DNA of 64,000 nt from Amyloporia xantha (GCA_036971615.1 JAYKKR010000002.1:1798001-1862000); one strand, 5' to 3'. Counted from the stretch's first letter, positions 21,423-33,821 are shown. The notes: generated by a model from the letters alone, not told the origin. Numbers and translations: made by a program.

Positions 21423-23523
21423 GAGAGCAATGGATACTTCAGCAGCCTGAGACGGATGTAAGAGGTCGGTACTGCGCGCAAGGGCACTGCTCTGGGGGAG
21501 AGGGAGGTGGGTTCCGAGTGCTAGAAGTGGACTTGGCTGACCTTTTATACGCCCAAAGTCTACACACGAACCAATTTTAGGACACAAAGTGGTTGTCCAC
21601 GCCAATGGCGCTATCCACGAGGGAATACGACCCAGAGAACCATCGTTGGAAAATTGATAAGCCAATTACCTGCCGTCTGGGGATACCTACCAGACCTGTC
21701 AACATCCCAAAAGGCGGCGTCCGAGCGCGTATCATTCACAAGCATCTACATGCGACCGGGGTCTTGCGGAGTAATGCCTTCGAGCTCTCCAACAGGAATT
21801 CCGATCTTCCCCCGAGGCACAGCTACGTTCGTAAAGCAGTTGTAGGCTTGTAGTATCCGGAAATGAATCAAAGTTTGCATCTACGACGTGTCATTGGGAC
21901 ACTGTTCCCCGCATGGCACATCGGTCTACACGCAGTCCCTACTGAAACGCTTCCCACTCTAAGCGCTTCATTGTGCGGGAGTCTAGAGAGATGGCTGACA
22001 TACCGTGTGCCTGTCGTTCAGAAGGGAGGAGAACGCGGGATTATCAGGTGCTTCGGAAGCTAGTTGCTCCGATCTGAATCTGGCTTCCCACAACAACATT
22101 TCTCGATCCTTCTGAAGACATTATTATGCCTTGTCTGAACAGAGATTGCAACTGCGCCGTGGCTTTCTCAACTACCTGAGCTGGGCTGGCCCAGAGTCAA
22201 TAGGGTATCTGACATGCTCGAAACGAGAATTCTCACACGCGCCGACTTGAACTCTGATCCACTCAGATCAATATCATCGCTGGCAGGTCAAGGTCAAAAT
22301 TTTCGGCAGGGTCCTCGCATATACATGGAGGACTCACGGTATGAGCCATCTGCCTACCGGCGAGACTCTTGGCGCTTCCGAAAAGCTAGCTAATCTCATC
22401 GTTCTCGTGTGAACATGGTCATGACATGGAGCTGGGAGATTCCGACTCGCAGCGCGAAGGATCAATGGGAGCTGAGTAGAGCCAAATTAGCGAGACGCTC
22501 GGATCTGGGAGTGGTAGTAACTCCGGACTCACCGGTGCTCAACGCGAGTCTGATGTGTGAATCCGATCATCCGGATGGTAATTGCTAGCAGATATTCTTA
22601 CTCTTATTGACGCCGGGTCCGCTTGTCAATGAGGGTTTGCGAGGCGTGAGAGGCCGCCGGCACCGAGAATCAAGGGCTGCCGCCAGCGGTTCTAAGTTCA
22701 CAATGAGAACAGTCTTGCTATACAGATCCAGACTCGGTACAGTAATTTCCGAGTGGTGGGAATTAATTACAGTGGTCTCTTGAGTGCCAGTACAAGCCAC
22801 AAGTCGGACTTACCCCACTCCGATGTAAAGGGGCGCTTCAGGTGGACCTATCCGAGTCTGACATCGTCTGGGATGGCAACGAATTTGAGGGATGCAGTAA
22901 TTAAAGTGGGATTCAATTGTCCAATCCCGGCGCGCTACGCAGATGCCATGCAGCCGATGGCAAGCCTCCCTTCAAGTCTGAACATCCAGCGTTTAACTTG
23001 TCATCGCGGAGTGGCAGGCTGCGTGAGGGACCGTAACCACGACGTGAAACAATTCCACTGCGTGTGAAAGCACCCCGCTCAAATAGGATTCCAGAGCCTT
23101 GCTGAGGGAACGCTATTGGACAGGAGACTGACCAGGGTCCGTTCTAGCTCAGGTTAATCATCGCCGAGGAGCCCAGTCTGTTCGAGCAGTGCCTGGATTG
23201 ACGAGAGCCACAAAGAAGGGCAATGGAGTCGCTTCGAATGCACTCCGAGTACCCAGCATGCTCGGAGAGTCCTCGGCATCGAATCACAGTGCAGCAACAA
23301 CTTCGGGTCGCCTCCCGCACGCGAATAGGTAAGTCCTCTCATCGCTTACTGCGTCCTCAAACAATAGCCGCGAACGAGAATATTGACATAGTAGGAACAA
23401 GATAAATAGTATAGATATGCGAAAGTACGAAACTTGACTGACTAAAAAAGGATGCTTGCCGGATGTTTCGGTCGATGCCCGACACAAGCCGGTCTCCTCC
23501 CATGAGACAACATCGAGGGAAAG
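21423..23523. other. 2.1-kb gene-free stretch
   Basis: No open frame with family similarity on either strand. Short frames of at most about 105 codons only. The sequence is not obviously repetitive or AT-rich. It could be an eroded gene or transposon, or long regulatory DNA between the TmpA-like gene and NDC80. Confidence 0.4.
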
Positions 23524-25990
23524 TCAATTGGCCTCCGCGAAATCTCGCAAATGCTTGAGTTGTTTAGATACCTCTTCCTTGAACAAGACAATATCGCTAC
23601 TGTTCTTGATTATGGCCCTCATGGTTTCGTCTTTGAGCCTATTGACCTTGTCGATCTGCTCTCGATACCTGTACGAGAACCAGGTTACCCCATATAGAAA
23701 GCAGATGGACACAAGTTTTGACGCACGCTATCTGCAGGGCTTGAAGACGCGATTTTACACCAACGCCGTTAGCCATAGCAGCTGTCCTTGCTTGGGCGAG
23801 ATCCCGTTCCAGCCGAGAAGCCTCAGCATGGCTGACAAGAGCTTCTTGTTGTGCTGCCTTTGAACACGGAAAGAGATGAACGTCAGCGTATTCTCCGTTC
23901 AATTGACCACCACTCGAGTGGGTGATAACTTCACACACCTCGCGTAATTCATCGGCTTGATCGCTAAGCCCATTTACTTTGTTACTGATCTCCATAACTT
24001 CTTCGTCCATATTCTCGCATTCTAGCGTCAGCTGGTCCAACTCATTATCCACTTTAATCCGCTCGCTCTCCACGTCGGCACGTTCCGTTCTTTTCAGCTC
24101 TGCTACGCGGCTCAGTGTAGGTTTGATCACTGTCCGGACATCTGCACCCGCAAGTAATTGTTGAGGATTTGAGGTTGCCGGATTGAGGTCCAGCGTCAAG
24201 TCGATTTCTTCCAACGGTGGTAGGAGAGGGGGGAATAAACCGAGGTTCGATAATAGATTGGTGTACAGATCCAACGCCTCTTCCGCGTCCGAAACTTTCC
24301 TCGTTAAGGAGACTTCAAGCCTCACCACTGTCTGATTGGTCTCGGCCATCTTGTGTTTGAGCGTCTCGATGTCACGAGAAAGCGTCTCATGTTCAGCATT
24401 CATGCGAACGACCTCTTCCGGGGATAGATTCTGTTCCTTAACGACCCCTGCGAGCCTCAATTCTTCCGCTTGCAATTTTTCCAAATTGGAGACTGCGGGC
24501 AAATGATTGAGTGGCACTCGCCCAGGATGGGAAGATTGTGCTAACCGCAATAGGCGAGTTCAGCTTTTTCTCGCGCCAATGTATCAATCAGCTTCTTCTT
24601 TTTCGATTCGCACCGCCGTAAAATTTCTTCGAACTTCGCTTTGTCCCGTCTAATAAACCCATTATCCTTCTTCAACTCTTCGATTGGGGCCTGATGGTAT
24701 GTCCGTCAAATAGGCATAACAGGTAGCGCAAGGAAAATATTTACTGGTGCTTTCTCCAAAGTCTCCAGCTCAGTTCGAATTTGCATCAATTCTTCTTTCT
24801 GTTTGTCCAGCTGCGCGACGACTCGCTCATCCTTCTTTGCTGGTGGGGTCGGGGGTAAGCATATACATAGAAAGACCTCAATCTGACATACCATAACGCT
24901 CCTCAAGGATTCGTTCCTGTTCCGGAAATGCGTCCCTTCCTTCCAGAAAGACTTCGTAGGCAAGAGTGTAGTGATCGAGTGCAAGGGCTTGATGATAATT
25001 GATATCATCAAACTCGTCGGGAATCAAAGACGAATCCTGCAAAGTCACATCTCTACTTTCCAGGTAGTGTAACCGCGTCTAGTATCTCGATATGTCAATA
25101 GTATATCCTAAGACCATGAGCAGTTAAGAATAAGACCGACCTTGCCCAATTCTGCTAACCAATGCAAGACGCCGAGAAGAAACGGCCATGCATGCATGGC
25201 TCCAGGTGTTGCAAGAATTTTCCGGTCCAACTGTCCGATAAAAGGATAGCGAAATGCTTTGAGAGAGTTCACGAACTGGTCATCGAACGCCTGGTCCGCG
25301 GCAAAGGGCCACTCCGGGTCGAGTAGTCTGACAAGATCCTGGAAGACCACACGGAAGTCCTTTCCAGTAATGTTCTGGAGCACTTGCGGCGAGATGCTTA
25401 TGCCGTTGCTGTCTAGCCAAGCAACGATATCCTGGCGCATCTTGGCTTGATATGGTCGCTCTCGAAGGGGCCGACTGTCTTTAACGGTCCCTTGACTTCC
25501 ACTTGGTGCAGATGCTTGAGATCCGCCTGCCCACATGGAACCGCGCCGTGTACTGCTGTAAATATCACAAACGAACGAGGTTTAATGTCTCTCTGATAGA
25601 TACAATGAGAACGAACAAGATCATAAGGGAGTAGTAAATTACAGCATATGTGTAGTACTTGCTAGCATAACCATCTCCGACCGCGGCTTGAACGAAAGCA
25701 GGAACTCACTTATGCAACGGTGTGCGACCAAAGTTGGACTTGCTAGCGCTCTGCAGCAGGGGATTCAGGTTCTGCGAGCGCATCATCGACTGTCGAGGAT
25801 TCGTTCCCGGAACCTGACCCATCATAGGATAGGGGCCTCTGAGTGCTGGTCCCGCTATTGACATGCGCCCGTTGTGCGTAGGCTTCTTGATAGTAGACGG
25901 TACGGGGATATTGGAGGTGGCACCATGTCGTGCATTGCCGTATGGGTCCATCGCTGGCTGCATAGTTGAACGACGCGCAAATTCAGCCAT
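23524..25990 (-). CDS. NDC80: Kinetochore protein NDC80 (HEC1)
   Basis: Microtubule-binding subunit of the NDC80 complex. The basic, disordered N-tail (MAEFARRSTMQPAMDP, IPVPSTIKKPTHNGRMS, NFGRTPLHK) is a typical Aurora-B-type target region. The calponin-homology domain follows: RPLRERPYQAKMRQDIVAWL, ITGKDFRVVFQDLVRLLDPEW, SLKAFRYPFIGQLDRK, PGAMHAWPFLLGVLHWL. The rest is coiled coil, including KDERVVAQLDKQKEELMQIR, KAKFEEILRRCESKKKKL, EQNLSPEEVVRMNAEHETL, and the C-terminus FKEEVSKQLKHLRDFAEAN. No frame break was found. The start is the ATG at 25990; an upstream in-frame ATG at 26065 would add 25 residues that look non-conserved. Divergent to MOG1. Confidence 0.95.
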
Positions 25991-26068
25991 GGAGTAATGC
26001 CGCTGGCCGCGCAAAGCTGCCCAATGAATCGCGCACCGCTGAGGCAGGAGGAAGAGCAGGTTCAAACG

Positions 26069-26109
26069 ACGCGTTGCGCGATCAAACGCGTCTGACCACG
26101 TTCACGTGA
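26069..26109. promoter_or_regulatory. Two MCB-type ACGCGT boxes and one TCACGTGA E-box
   Basis: ACGCGT occurs at 26069-26074 and 26086-26091, and TCACGTGA at 26102-26109, all inside the 216-bp NDC80/MOG1 divergent promoter. In yeasts ACGCGT is the MBF (Mbp1/Res-Cdc10) site that drives G1/S transcription. Function here is inferred from sequence only. Confidence 0.5.
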
Positions 26110-26206
26110 CCTGTTTTTGTCTCTGTGAGGAAGGCTGTTCTTACGGTAGACCTAGCACACTAGACCGATCCATCGAGGTGCAACTTGCCGAATTCTCTGG
26201 CTCAGC

Positions 26207-26848
26207 ATGCCTGTCCAAGCGACGAGAGAGCTATTTGGCGGAGCAATTACAACTGTCCTGCCGTCTGACCTGATTGATGCAGCGTGAGTGGGTTCACCTA
26301 GTAAGCAAACGCAATCGATTGAGGATTACAAGAGATCTACGCCAGGTACCTGATACTCAGGAAGTCTTACTGTACCCCAACTCCGGAGTCAGTATAGTTG
26401 CTGAAGTGCTGCAGAGTGTTGATGCGAATGAATTTGCGGACATCGCGAGGTACGTCCTGTACATGTTTCGATGAGCTATCGGCGAGTCTCATTTAACGTT
26501 AGGTTTCACTTTGATTCCTTGGCACACGACAACGATGCTGAGGAACAGAGTGTGCAGGCCATAGCACAGTTGTCAGGAGACGACAGCTCTCAAACACCAC
26601 CTCCTACTGTTCTAGCAGGAACGCAACTCGTGCGCAAATTCAATAGCACGCATGCTGATGAAGTCCGCGTTCTTATGGCCATATATCGCGTAAAGGATCA
26701 CAATATAGATCTGGTCATGACTATGAATGTGCCGATGAAGACTTCGGAAAATGATGCCGTCAGTGAAGACGAATGGCTGACCGCCAAAGAGACATTCGAG
26801 ATTGCTGCACGATCGTTGCGTATCGTGGATTACGGATTATTTGCATGA
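26207..26848 (+). CDS. MOG1: Ran-binding nuclear import factor MOG1
   Basis: Small Ran GTPase interactor that promotes nucleotide release and nuclear import. Exon 1 (26207-26283) encodes TRELFGGAITTVLPSDLIDA. It splices to DLRQVPDTQEVLLYPNSGVS and VAEVLQSVDANEFADIAR, then to FHFDSLAHDNDAEEQSV, LAGTQLVRKFN and the C-terminal NIDLVMTMNVPMKTSEND. The Mog1/PsbP-fold signature near the N-terminus (RELFGGAI, DLRQVPDTQEV) is unmistakable. Length is about 190 aa, as expected. Both introns are canonical and in frame. The ATG is the only one upstream of the conserved RELFGGA block. Confidence 0.93.
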
Positions 26849-27205
26849 TGAAACATGAACCGGAGAAGTATCCGCTGTTACGCCATATTCTACGTCAATA
26901 CAGGTGGGCTAGACAATCTTGTAATATAGTTATGTTTAATCCTCGATCGAGGGGCACTGTTACTTATTTGATATTGGTGTCTCGCAATGCCTTAGATGTT
27001 GCTGAACATCTTATGGTTGGCTGGTGTTCCGCGAAGCTCAGGAGGTGGAACACTTCCTGAGTGTACGGCAATGGGCACGCTTGGCGGGACAAAGCAAGAA
27101 CTATTGATACAGCATGACGAATACATAGGTTACCACACAAAGATTTCCGGAGCTGAACGTCTATGGCGACCCTAGATCTGAAGCTTCCAATAAAAGGTCA
27201 ATGGA
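26849..27205. other. Convergent spacer MOG1 / Atg38-like
   Basis: A 357-bp region between two convergent genes, holding both 3' UTRs. No coding feature is supported. Confidence 0.4.
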
Positions 27206-29440
27206 TTACTGCATGTCATCTCTTTCTGCTTCTGCTTCGGCCTCCGGTTCCTCGTCTATACGGTCCCCAACGATATTTGTGGCTTCAGCAGCAGCTTTCG
27301 CTTCCTTCTTCCGCTTCGCAGATTCTTTAAGCTTTTCCCATCGCTCGCGGAATCGCACAATCATAACTTTCTACTCTCGTTGCGTCAGCCACAGAACACA
27401 AGGACAAATTGAATCATGCTAACCTGTTTCTCGTTTTCTACCCTGACGACGCGTACCTCCTCTTCGAGCTCTCGAACTCTCCGCACGAGCTGTGCCTCTC
27501 GGTCACGATTCGGATGAGTAGGATTGAGAGTATTCACAGCAGGGGGTATCGCCGGCACATTGATATTGAGTGAGGCAAGGTCAACTGGTGGTTGCCCAGG
27601 CCTAGCGATCATAGTTGATGATATCATGGCTCGGTGCGCCTAACATTATATCAGTGCACGAACTGTTTGGACATTCGGCTCGTCGCAATATACCTCTTTC
27701 CTTGCAAGCAAAATGCTATCTCGCAATTGCTGGTCCTGCTCTTGACGCATTTTGAGCATGCCCTCAGCTGATGCTAGCCGTTTTTGAGTCGCCTCCAGGT
27801 CTGCCTTTAACACTTCGTTTTCTTTCTTGAGGATGTTGGCAGCTGAGTCTGACGTCGAAGGTATCAAGCAGAACGAGTCTGCCATGTCGTCATCTGAAGA
27901 AATGGGAGTGCGCATCAAAATGGATTTGACCAATAAATGAGTGAGCGCACCATCATCCCTACCAAGTTCATCATCCCAATCATCCCCCATCCCGGTTGCA
28001 GCAAGATCTTGTGGCCTCGGAGGAAACGTGTTCGATCCAGTCTCTGATGTACTCGCCGCGGAATCGTTGCGGGTAAGCATCCTGGACCGCGCCGCCTTCA
28101 CGAGTCCAATTCCACGGGACAGCCTTCTGGATATAGGATCTTCAATATCGGTGTCACTGCTTGAGCTTGCATCACGGCGACGGGAAGACCCGGAGGGTGC
28201 CAAAGGCGCGGTGGCAAAGGCAACCGGCTGCGACAGGTAGTCCAACATCCCTTCAGTAATTTTCCAAAACTGATTGAACGGATCTCCAGAGTCGCTCTGA
28301 GACATATGTCAGCGTTACAAGGTCAAAAAAGGTACGAGAATGTTGAAGGCACAGCGTATACACGCGAAGCCGGGGCCGAGGCTCGGTGTCTGGCTACACC
28401 ATATACCACATGTAAGAGGATCCTCTATCAACATGCCAAACTCAACCAAAAGCTCAGGAACTCTGCCAGAGCAACTTCGAAAGGCACCGTTCTTTGGCCA
28501 CACATGAAGAGCCTGGATCATATCAATCTACCTCACCCTCATCAAATGCTCCAGACCAGCAAATAGGATAGAGAAGTCCGTACCTGTGCCTAGCCACAAG
28601 TTTATGCAGCAGAAGGCAGGAGGCGCAGAAAACCCCGTGGGGTTGTGTCAGATTGGCGGGCGTGGACAAGTCAAAAAATAAGAAGCATTAGGCTGTCCCT
28701 TTAATTTGAGCTCGCGTATGCCGTTTCTGCTCGGCAGCGAGACTGTCTAGAGCCGCCACTGCATAGCTTGACTGCACGCGTTCCAGAGTGAGATTGGAAT
28801 GGCCAGCATGGGAACGCTATCTGAGCTTGTCTGACAAGAGGCCACAGGCACACTCGTGGATTCGGCATGAACCACCTCGCACAAGAGAACGAGCAGAGAA
28901 AATCTTAGACTGACCCGCTGTCCCAAAAGCATGAATGACTCTTCAATAGGTTGTTGCGACTCGGACATCCGATTGCGTGCGTGGGGAGGAGGTGATGGTG
29001 CCGGAGGTGGGACTAGAGGAGAGGCCACTTTGGCAGGACTTGGTGCAGTGCTCGCCACCTTCTGAGGAAGGCTGGGATCCTTGTTCTCTTCCCGTAATTT
29101 AGCGATTCTTCTCTGGAGCTCCTTCCCAGCCTTGGAGTGGTCGTTGTGAAGCATTCTTAGCGTACGCTTCGTCTATAAGTAATGCAGATGAATACATGCT
29201 CAAAACCGGCCAAACTAGTGAGTGCGACACACGTTTTCATCGGTTGCGGATTCTACACAGACAAGGAAAGCTTCGGCAGCCTTGTAGTGCTCCTCAGCTG
29301 CAGGGATCAACAGGCCTTGAGCCACAAAATCGTCGGCGTTCGCAGCATGTTGATGTGCCTGAGAGCAATTTTAGCTCGTAAATCGTGGTTTACTGTCGTC
29401 AATGGCATACCGTATTCAACGGTGAGTTGTTAGAGGCCAT
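27206..29440 (-). CDS. NRBF2/Atg38-like MIT-domain protein
   Basis: The N-terminus (MASNNSPLNTAHQHAANADD, then FVAQGLLIPAAEEHYKAAEA) matches the MIT domain of human NRBF2, which begins with the same PLN-AHQ pattern. NRBF2/Atg38 dimerises and stabilises the autophagy PI3-kinase complex I. The MIT domain continues through NTKRTLRMLHNDHSKAGKEL. A Pro/Ala-rich linker follows, then SFMLLGQR, a block reading FWKITEGMLDYLSQPVAFAT, a Ser/Asp-rich region, and coiled coils (AANILKKENEVLKADLEATQ, REAQLVRRVRELEEEVRVV, RFRERWEKLKESAKRKKE). Between SFMLLGQR and the SDSGDPF exon lies a 618-nt intron (28297-28914), far longer than others here. The two halves could be separate genes, the second starting MSQSDSGDPF at 28305. 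The MIT assignment is good; the Atg38 function is inference. Confidence 0.7.
28688..28771 (-). other. Candidate alternative terminal exon inside the long Atg38-like intron
   Basis: Within the 618-nt intron an AG acceptor is followed by an 84-nt in-frame exon that ends in TAA. It would encode 27 residues, SSYAVAALDSLAAEQKRHTR then AQIKGTA, a helix-like composition. Splicing the LLGQR exon (phase 0) to it gives a short MIT-only isoform. Confidence 0.35.
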
Positions 29441-29993
29441 CTCGTGAAAGAGCGAACAAGTTGATTAGAGGCCGCGTTGCAGCAGAAGGCAAGCTGTCCA
29501 CTTCCAGTGTTCGAAGTCGCGTGACGTCGCGCACCCGACTTTGCCGCAAAAGGCAATTTGGTGTTAGCGATCGGCGCCGTGGCGCATCACCTAAGCTTGC
29601 TTTTCTCCTCGAATCCGTCTGGTCAGAACTCGAACGTAGTCCGTCTCTTGTCGTTACATCGTTGCATACGCAGCTAACTATCCATGTCTCACTCAAGGCT
29701 GCTGCTGGTTGGGTTTGACGATGCCGTAGCCTCACACGTAAAACCAACACCAAATGATCCATGTTCCGGATGGCCAGATCAGGTGGTCGGGTCACGCTCA
29801 TCCGACGACGAACCCGGATATGGACCTTTTGGCAGGTCCGACGCCGGATAGCGGAATGGATGATTCTAAACCTGACCGCTTTGCCATCTTGTATATATTC
29901 AGCCGCCAGCGATGAAGAGCAGTACATCCATTCTCAAGACAACACCATCACTTTGTCACTCCCAAGACTTGCCGCTGCAAGTCACTTTAAATC
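29441..29993. other. Divergent spacer, no gene confirmed
   Basis: Between the Atg38-like gene (-) and the orphan gene (+). A frame from 29684 (MSHSRLLLVGFDDAVAS) stays open for 55 codons and might be an upstream exon, but an in-frame TAA directly precedes the orphan's ATG at 29994. Confidence 0.35.
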
Positions 29994-30916
29994 ATGTTTG
30001 AATTTATGCGTAAGAAGAAAGAAATGGCAGCGCCCAACAAGGAATCACGAACAGAGGTACGAGCACTTCTAGCTGTCTGCAAATTAGCCTCTCATTCTTC
30101 GTATTCAGGGCGACGGAGAGAAAAGTAGAAGTAAAAGTCTACTGCGCCGCAGTTCGTTAGTTCCAACTAGTAAGGGGGAGGGAAGCTCCACAGTACGTAG
30201 CCGGCCTGCTCTATTATGGAGCTCCCTCTGATATCACAACAGAAGCGAGCACGATATTTCAGTGGCCCACCAAACCCTAGAAAAGTACGTTACACCCATA
30301 AATTTGACGGATGATACTGATTGAGTCTTTCAGGACGAACTCTCGGATCATCTTACCGACAGACCATCAAACCCGAGGGCGCGCAGCTCATCATGCTCAG
30401 CGGTCTCCTCGCTCGACATTCGCAACCCCTTCCAGCAGTATTCGGGCGATTCAGCGATGACTGCGAGTCAGATAGCATTGACAGAGTCGATGTCCTGTCT
30501 AGGCCCAGGGGAGAACATGCGCTACGTCGTCAGCCATGCCCCGCTCCTTGTCAACCCGCAGGCGGAACGGGCAGAAGTCTTGTTCCCTGACGAGTTCGGG
30601 GAGTTGCAGAGCAGGAGCTCCCTGGGACTGAACCCCTTTGCCGATGAGACATACCCAATATCGCGTCTGGAAGGTGACTCTGATCACGGTCCAATACTCG
30701 ACGAGGTCGTCGTAGAGGTAAGATGCCCGATTTCATAATGGCTTCTGCGGTGACTAATGATACTCTTCTCAGGCAGACCCAGCTCAGGATGCCTCTCAGA
30801 AAGCTTCTTTCGGCTCCCTGCGACGACCCATGGATTATCTGCAGGTCAAGATCCCGGCCGGCATAATGAGCCCACCATTGGCGGAGCCTCACCGAACTGT
30901 GTGGGCGAGGATCTAA
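29994..30916 (+). CDS. Orphan protein, five exons, 238 aa
   Basis: I do not recognise this protein. The model join(29994..30056, 30109..30192, 30243..30284, 30334..30717, 30773..30916) is open from ATG to TAA with all GT-AG junctions. The total of 717 nt divides by three, which supports a real gene. An in-frame TAA at 29988-29990 fixes the start. The N-terminus is basic (MFEFMRKKKEMAAPNK, GDGEKSRSKSLLRRSS). The middle is Ser-rich (SSSCSAVSSLDIRNPFQQYS). A more ordered-looking part reads MRYVVSHAPLLVNPQAER and AEVLFPDEFGELQSRSSLGL, and the end is acidic, then KIPAGIMSPPLAEPHRTVW. No TM segment or signal peptide is seen. Confidence 0.6.
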
Positions 30917-31345
30917 ACCTATTTCTTGGTTGACAATGGACTCTATTCAGAGCATGTCTGCTACGTATTCGGATGTACACGTATGAACTTTACGATATAT
31001 AACCTTACCCACATTGGCATGAATACACACGAGTGACGAACAAAAGCTCTGATCGGTGATCGTCCACACAACATACAATATCTGACCGTCCCGGAAGAAC
31101 CTGAGTAGATGACCTGATCTGCTTGAGGACTCTTGTACAATTAATGGTGCACTATGTCATTGATTCTGAGAGGGGCGAACTCCTATTCTTTCTAAAATGT
31201 TTAGTTTGATATGTCGATATACTGTACTTATTTAAGTAATGATCGAGAAAATATTTTTGTTTTGATGAGATAAGCTGCGTATTTGGACAAACGTATTTGC
31301 AGGCTGTCTATCCCGTACTTCATCGTCGGCCCCATCGTCCTCGAC
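30917..31345. other. Intergenic, CCT1 promoter side
   Basis: A 429-bp spacer between two same-strand genes, AT-richer between 31140 and 31270. No coding feature is supported. Confidence 0.4.
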
Positions 31346-33436
31346 ATGTTTCAACGCGATCCTCGTGCCGGTGCATTCCTCGGTGGTGACAGGATATCTG
31401 GACAAGATGTCCGTGATCAAAATGGTACGTGTATTGTAGTGTCTTATGAGATTTGCTATGTTTGCTCAAATGTGGTTTGGCAGTATTGGCCGCGCAAACC
31501 ATCGCGAACATTGTGAAGAGCTCTTTGGGACCAATGGGTCTCGATAAAATGCTGGTAGACAACATAGGGGTGGGCTTTGACCTTACGATCTATCTGTCGT
31601 GGACTCTGCTAACTCGATGTGCACTTTGCCCATTGTCAGGAAGTCACGATCTCCAACGACGGGGCCACTATTCTTGCACTGCTGGCGGTAGAGCATCCTG
31701 CTGGCAGAGTATTTGTTGATCTCGCACAAAAGCAAGACAAAGAAGTTGGCGATGGCACAACGTCTGTTGTGTTGATCGCCGCGGAACTTCTCCGACGAGC
31801 GAACGAATTAGTAAAGCAAAAGATCCACCCAACGACCATTATTACAGGCTACAGACTCGCGTGCAGAGAAGCATGTAAGTTTATGCAGGATCAGTTGAGC
31901 GTGAAAGTGGACGTGTTGGGTAGGGCGGCCCTCATAAATGCGGCGAAGACAAGTATGTCGAGTAAGATTATTGGAGGGTGCGTACATCGATTTTCGCCCA
32001 TGAAGGGAGCTGTTCGCTAATTGTGATTCTCAGAGATGACGATCTCTTCGCTCCTATGGCTGTCGATGCCATGTTGGCCGTGAAGACCATCAACAGTAGA
32101 GGGGATATCAAGTACCCGGTAAAGGCGGTGAATGTACTCAAAGCTCACGGACGTAGTGCCCGGGAGTCTTTGTTTGTGAGCGGCTATGCGTTGAATTGCA
32201 CTGTGGCCAGCCAAGGTACGCAAAGTCGTTCATGTTTCCACAACGCTACGATGTTGACCGACCGTCGTGGTCCAATTAGCCATGAAAACTCGCATTACGA
32301 ATGCCAAAATCGCATGCCTGGATATCAATCTCCAAAAGGCACGGATGCAACTAGGCGTTCAAATTTTGGTAGATGATCCTAACCAACTGGAAGATATCCG
32401 CAAACGGTATTGTTTCACATTATTTACTCCTGGTTGCATTTCCCCTCTGACTGACATTATAGGGAGGCTGAGATCACATTAGAACGCATCCGCAAGATCC
32501 TAGCTGCGGGAGCAAATGTCGTTCTGACCACGAAGGGCATCGATGACCTCTGCCTGAAGGAATTCGTTGAGGCAGGTGCGATGGCTGTTCGGCGGTGTAG
32601 GAAGGAGGATCTGCGCCGCATTGCCAAGGCTACAGGAGGTACTCTCGTCTCCAGCCTGGCAAACCTTGAAGGTGAAGAGTCCTTCGAGGCAAGCTATCTC
32701 GGCACTGCAGACGAGGTCATCCAGGAGCGAATCTCGGACGACGAGTTGATCTTGATCAAGGGGACCAAAGTGGTCAGTTCAGCATCCATCGTGTTGCGTG
32801 GCGCGAACGACTACATGCTGGATGAAATGGAGCGGGCTCTCCACGATACGTTATCGATCATCAAGCGTACACTAGAGAGCGGCGCTGTCGTTCCAGGAGG
32901 TGGTGCTGTGGAGACGGCACTGTCTATCTATCTGGAGAATTTTGCGACCACACTGGTGAGTTGGAGTGAAAGGTTAGCGCGTTTTGCGTCTATATCTGAC
33001 TCCACCTTCTCCAGGGCTCGAGAGAGCAACTAGCTATCGCTGAGTTCGCGAGTGCACTCCTCATCATTCCCAAGACGCTCGCCGTCAATGCGGCCAAAGA
33101 TTCGACGGATCTGGTCGCAAAGCTTCGTTCGTATCATAACGCTGCACAAAATGCTCCGGCAGGAGACCCTAAGAAGGCGCTTATGCGCTATGGGCTCGAC
33201 CTACTGAATGGCGAAGTGCGAGACAATGTGACGGCAGGTATTCTTGAGCCGACGGTCAGCAAAGTCCGCAGTTTGAAGTCAGCCTTCGAGGCAGCGGTGT
33301 CGTTATTGCGCATAGACGACGCGATCCAGTGTGTTGCTGGTTAGTGATATTCTGTATTGTCTTTCATTGTTCGTTTGCTGATTGTTGTGCTTTGTGTTCA
33401 GAATCGAAGGGCGAACCTGATCCTCATGGCCACTGA
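31346..33436 (+). CDS. CCT1: T-complex protein 1 subunit alpha (CCT1/TCP1)
   Basis: Subunit of the cytosolic chaperonin CCT/TRiC, which folds actin and tubulin. The start [20 protein letters not shown] fits the alpha-subunit N-terminus ([11 protein letters not shown]). Then [35 protein letters not shown], the nucleotide-site motif [97 protein letters not shown] and the [20 protein letters not shown] block near the end. No indel is required in any of the roughly seven introns, in contrast to HID1. The C-terminus ends GEPDPHGH. The start is placed by the family N-terminus. Confidence 0.97.
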
Positions 33437-33821
33437 TTACGCCGTTCGATAGAGTGGGGAGCCAGGAATCATAGTAACAATAGCATATACTGTATAACAC
33501 TCTCCTGCTTTGTAATGGCAGTTACATTAGTTGCTCAACGCGAAGTGAATCCTATAAGTGCTAGACTGCTAGTTACGTTGGAGATCATAATTTGGCCACA
33601 AATCTATACGATCAGCGATCAACAGGTCACATGTAACGCGTGGGTGACGCGCTCGGATCACATGACAGACGCCGCGGTTCGTTTAGAGACGCATCCCGCC
33701 TTGAACAAACCAGCCCGCCACCGTCCTCCTCATCCTCTTTCGTGCTGTGCTCAGCCAGCTCTGCTGACCACTCCTTTGCTCTCCATCTGTAGGCTCTAAC
33801 CCTCTATGCGCTAGGACTCTC
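33437..33821. promoter_or_regulatory. CDC27 promoter region with an MCB box
   Basis: A 385-bp spacer upstream of CDC27. One ACGCGT at 33636-33641 is followed by TGACGCG, reminiscent of an MBF site upstream of a cell-cycle gene. Functional status is inferred. Confidence 0.35.

Noticed and set aside
30193..30242. In-frame stop in the orphan gene at 29994-30916
   Set aside because: It falls inside a clean 50-nt GTACGT...CAACAG intron.
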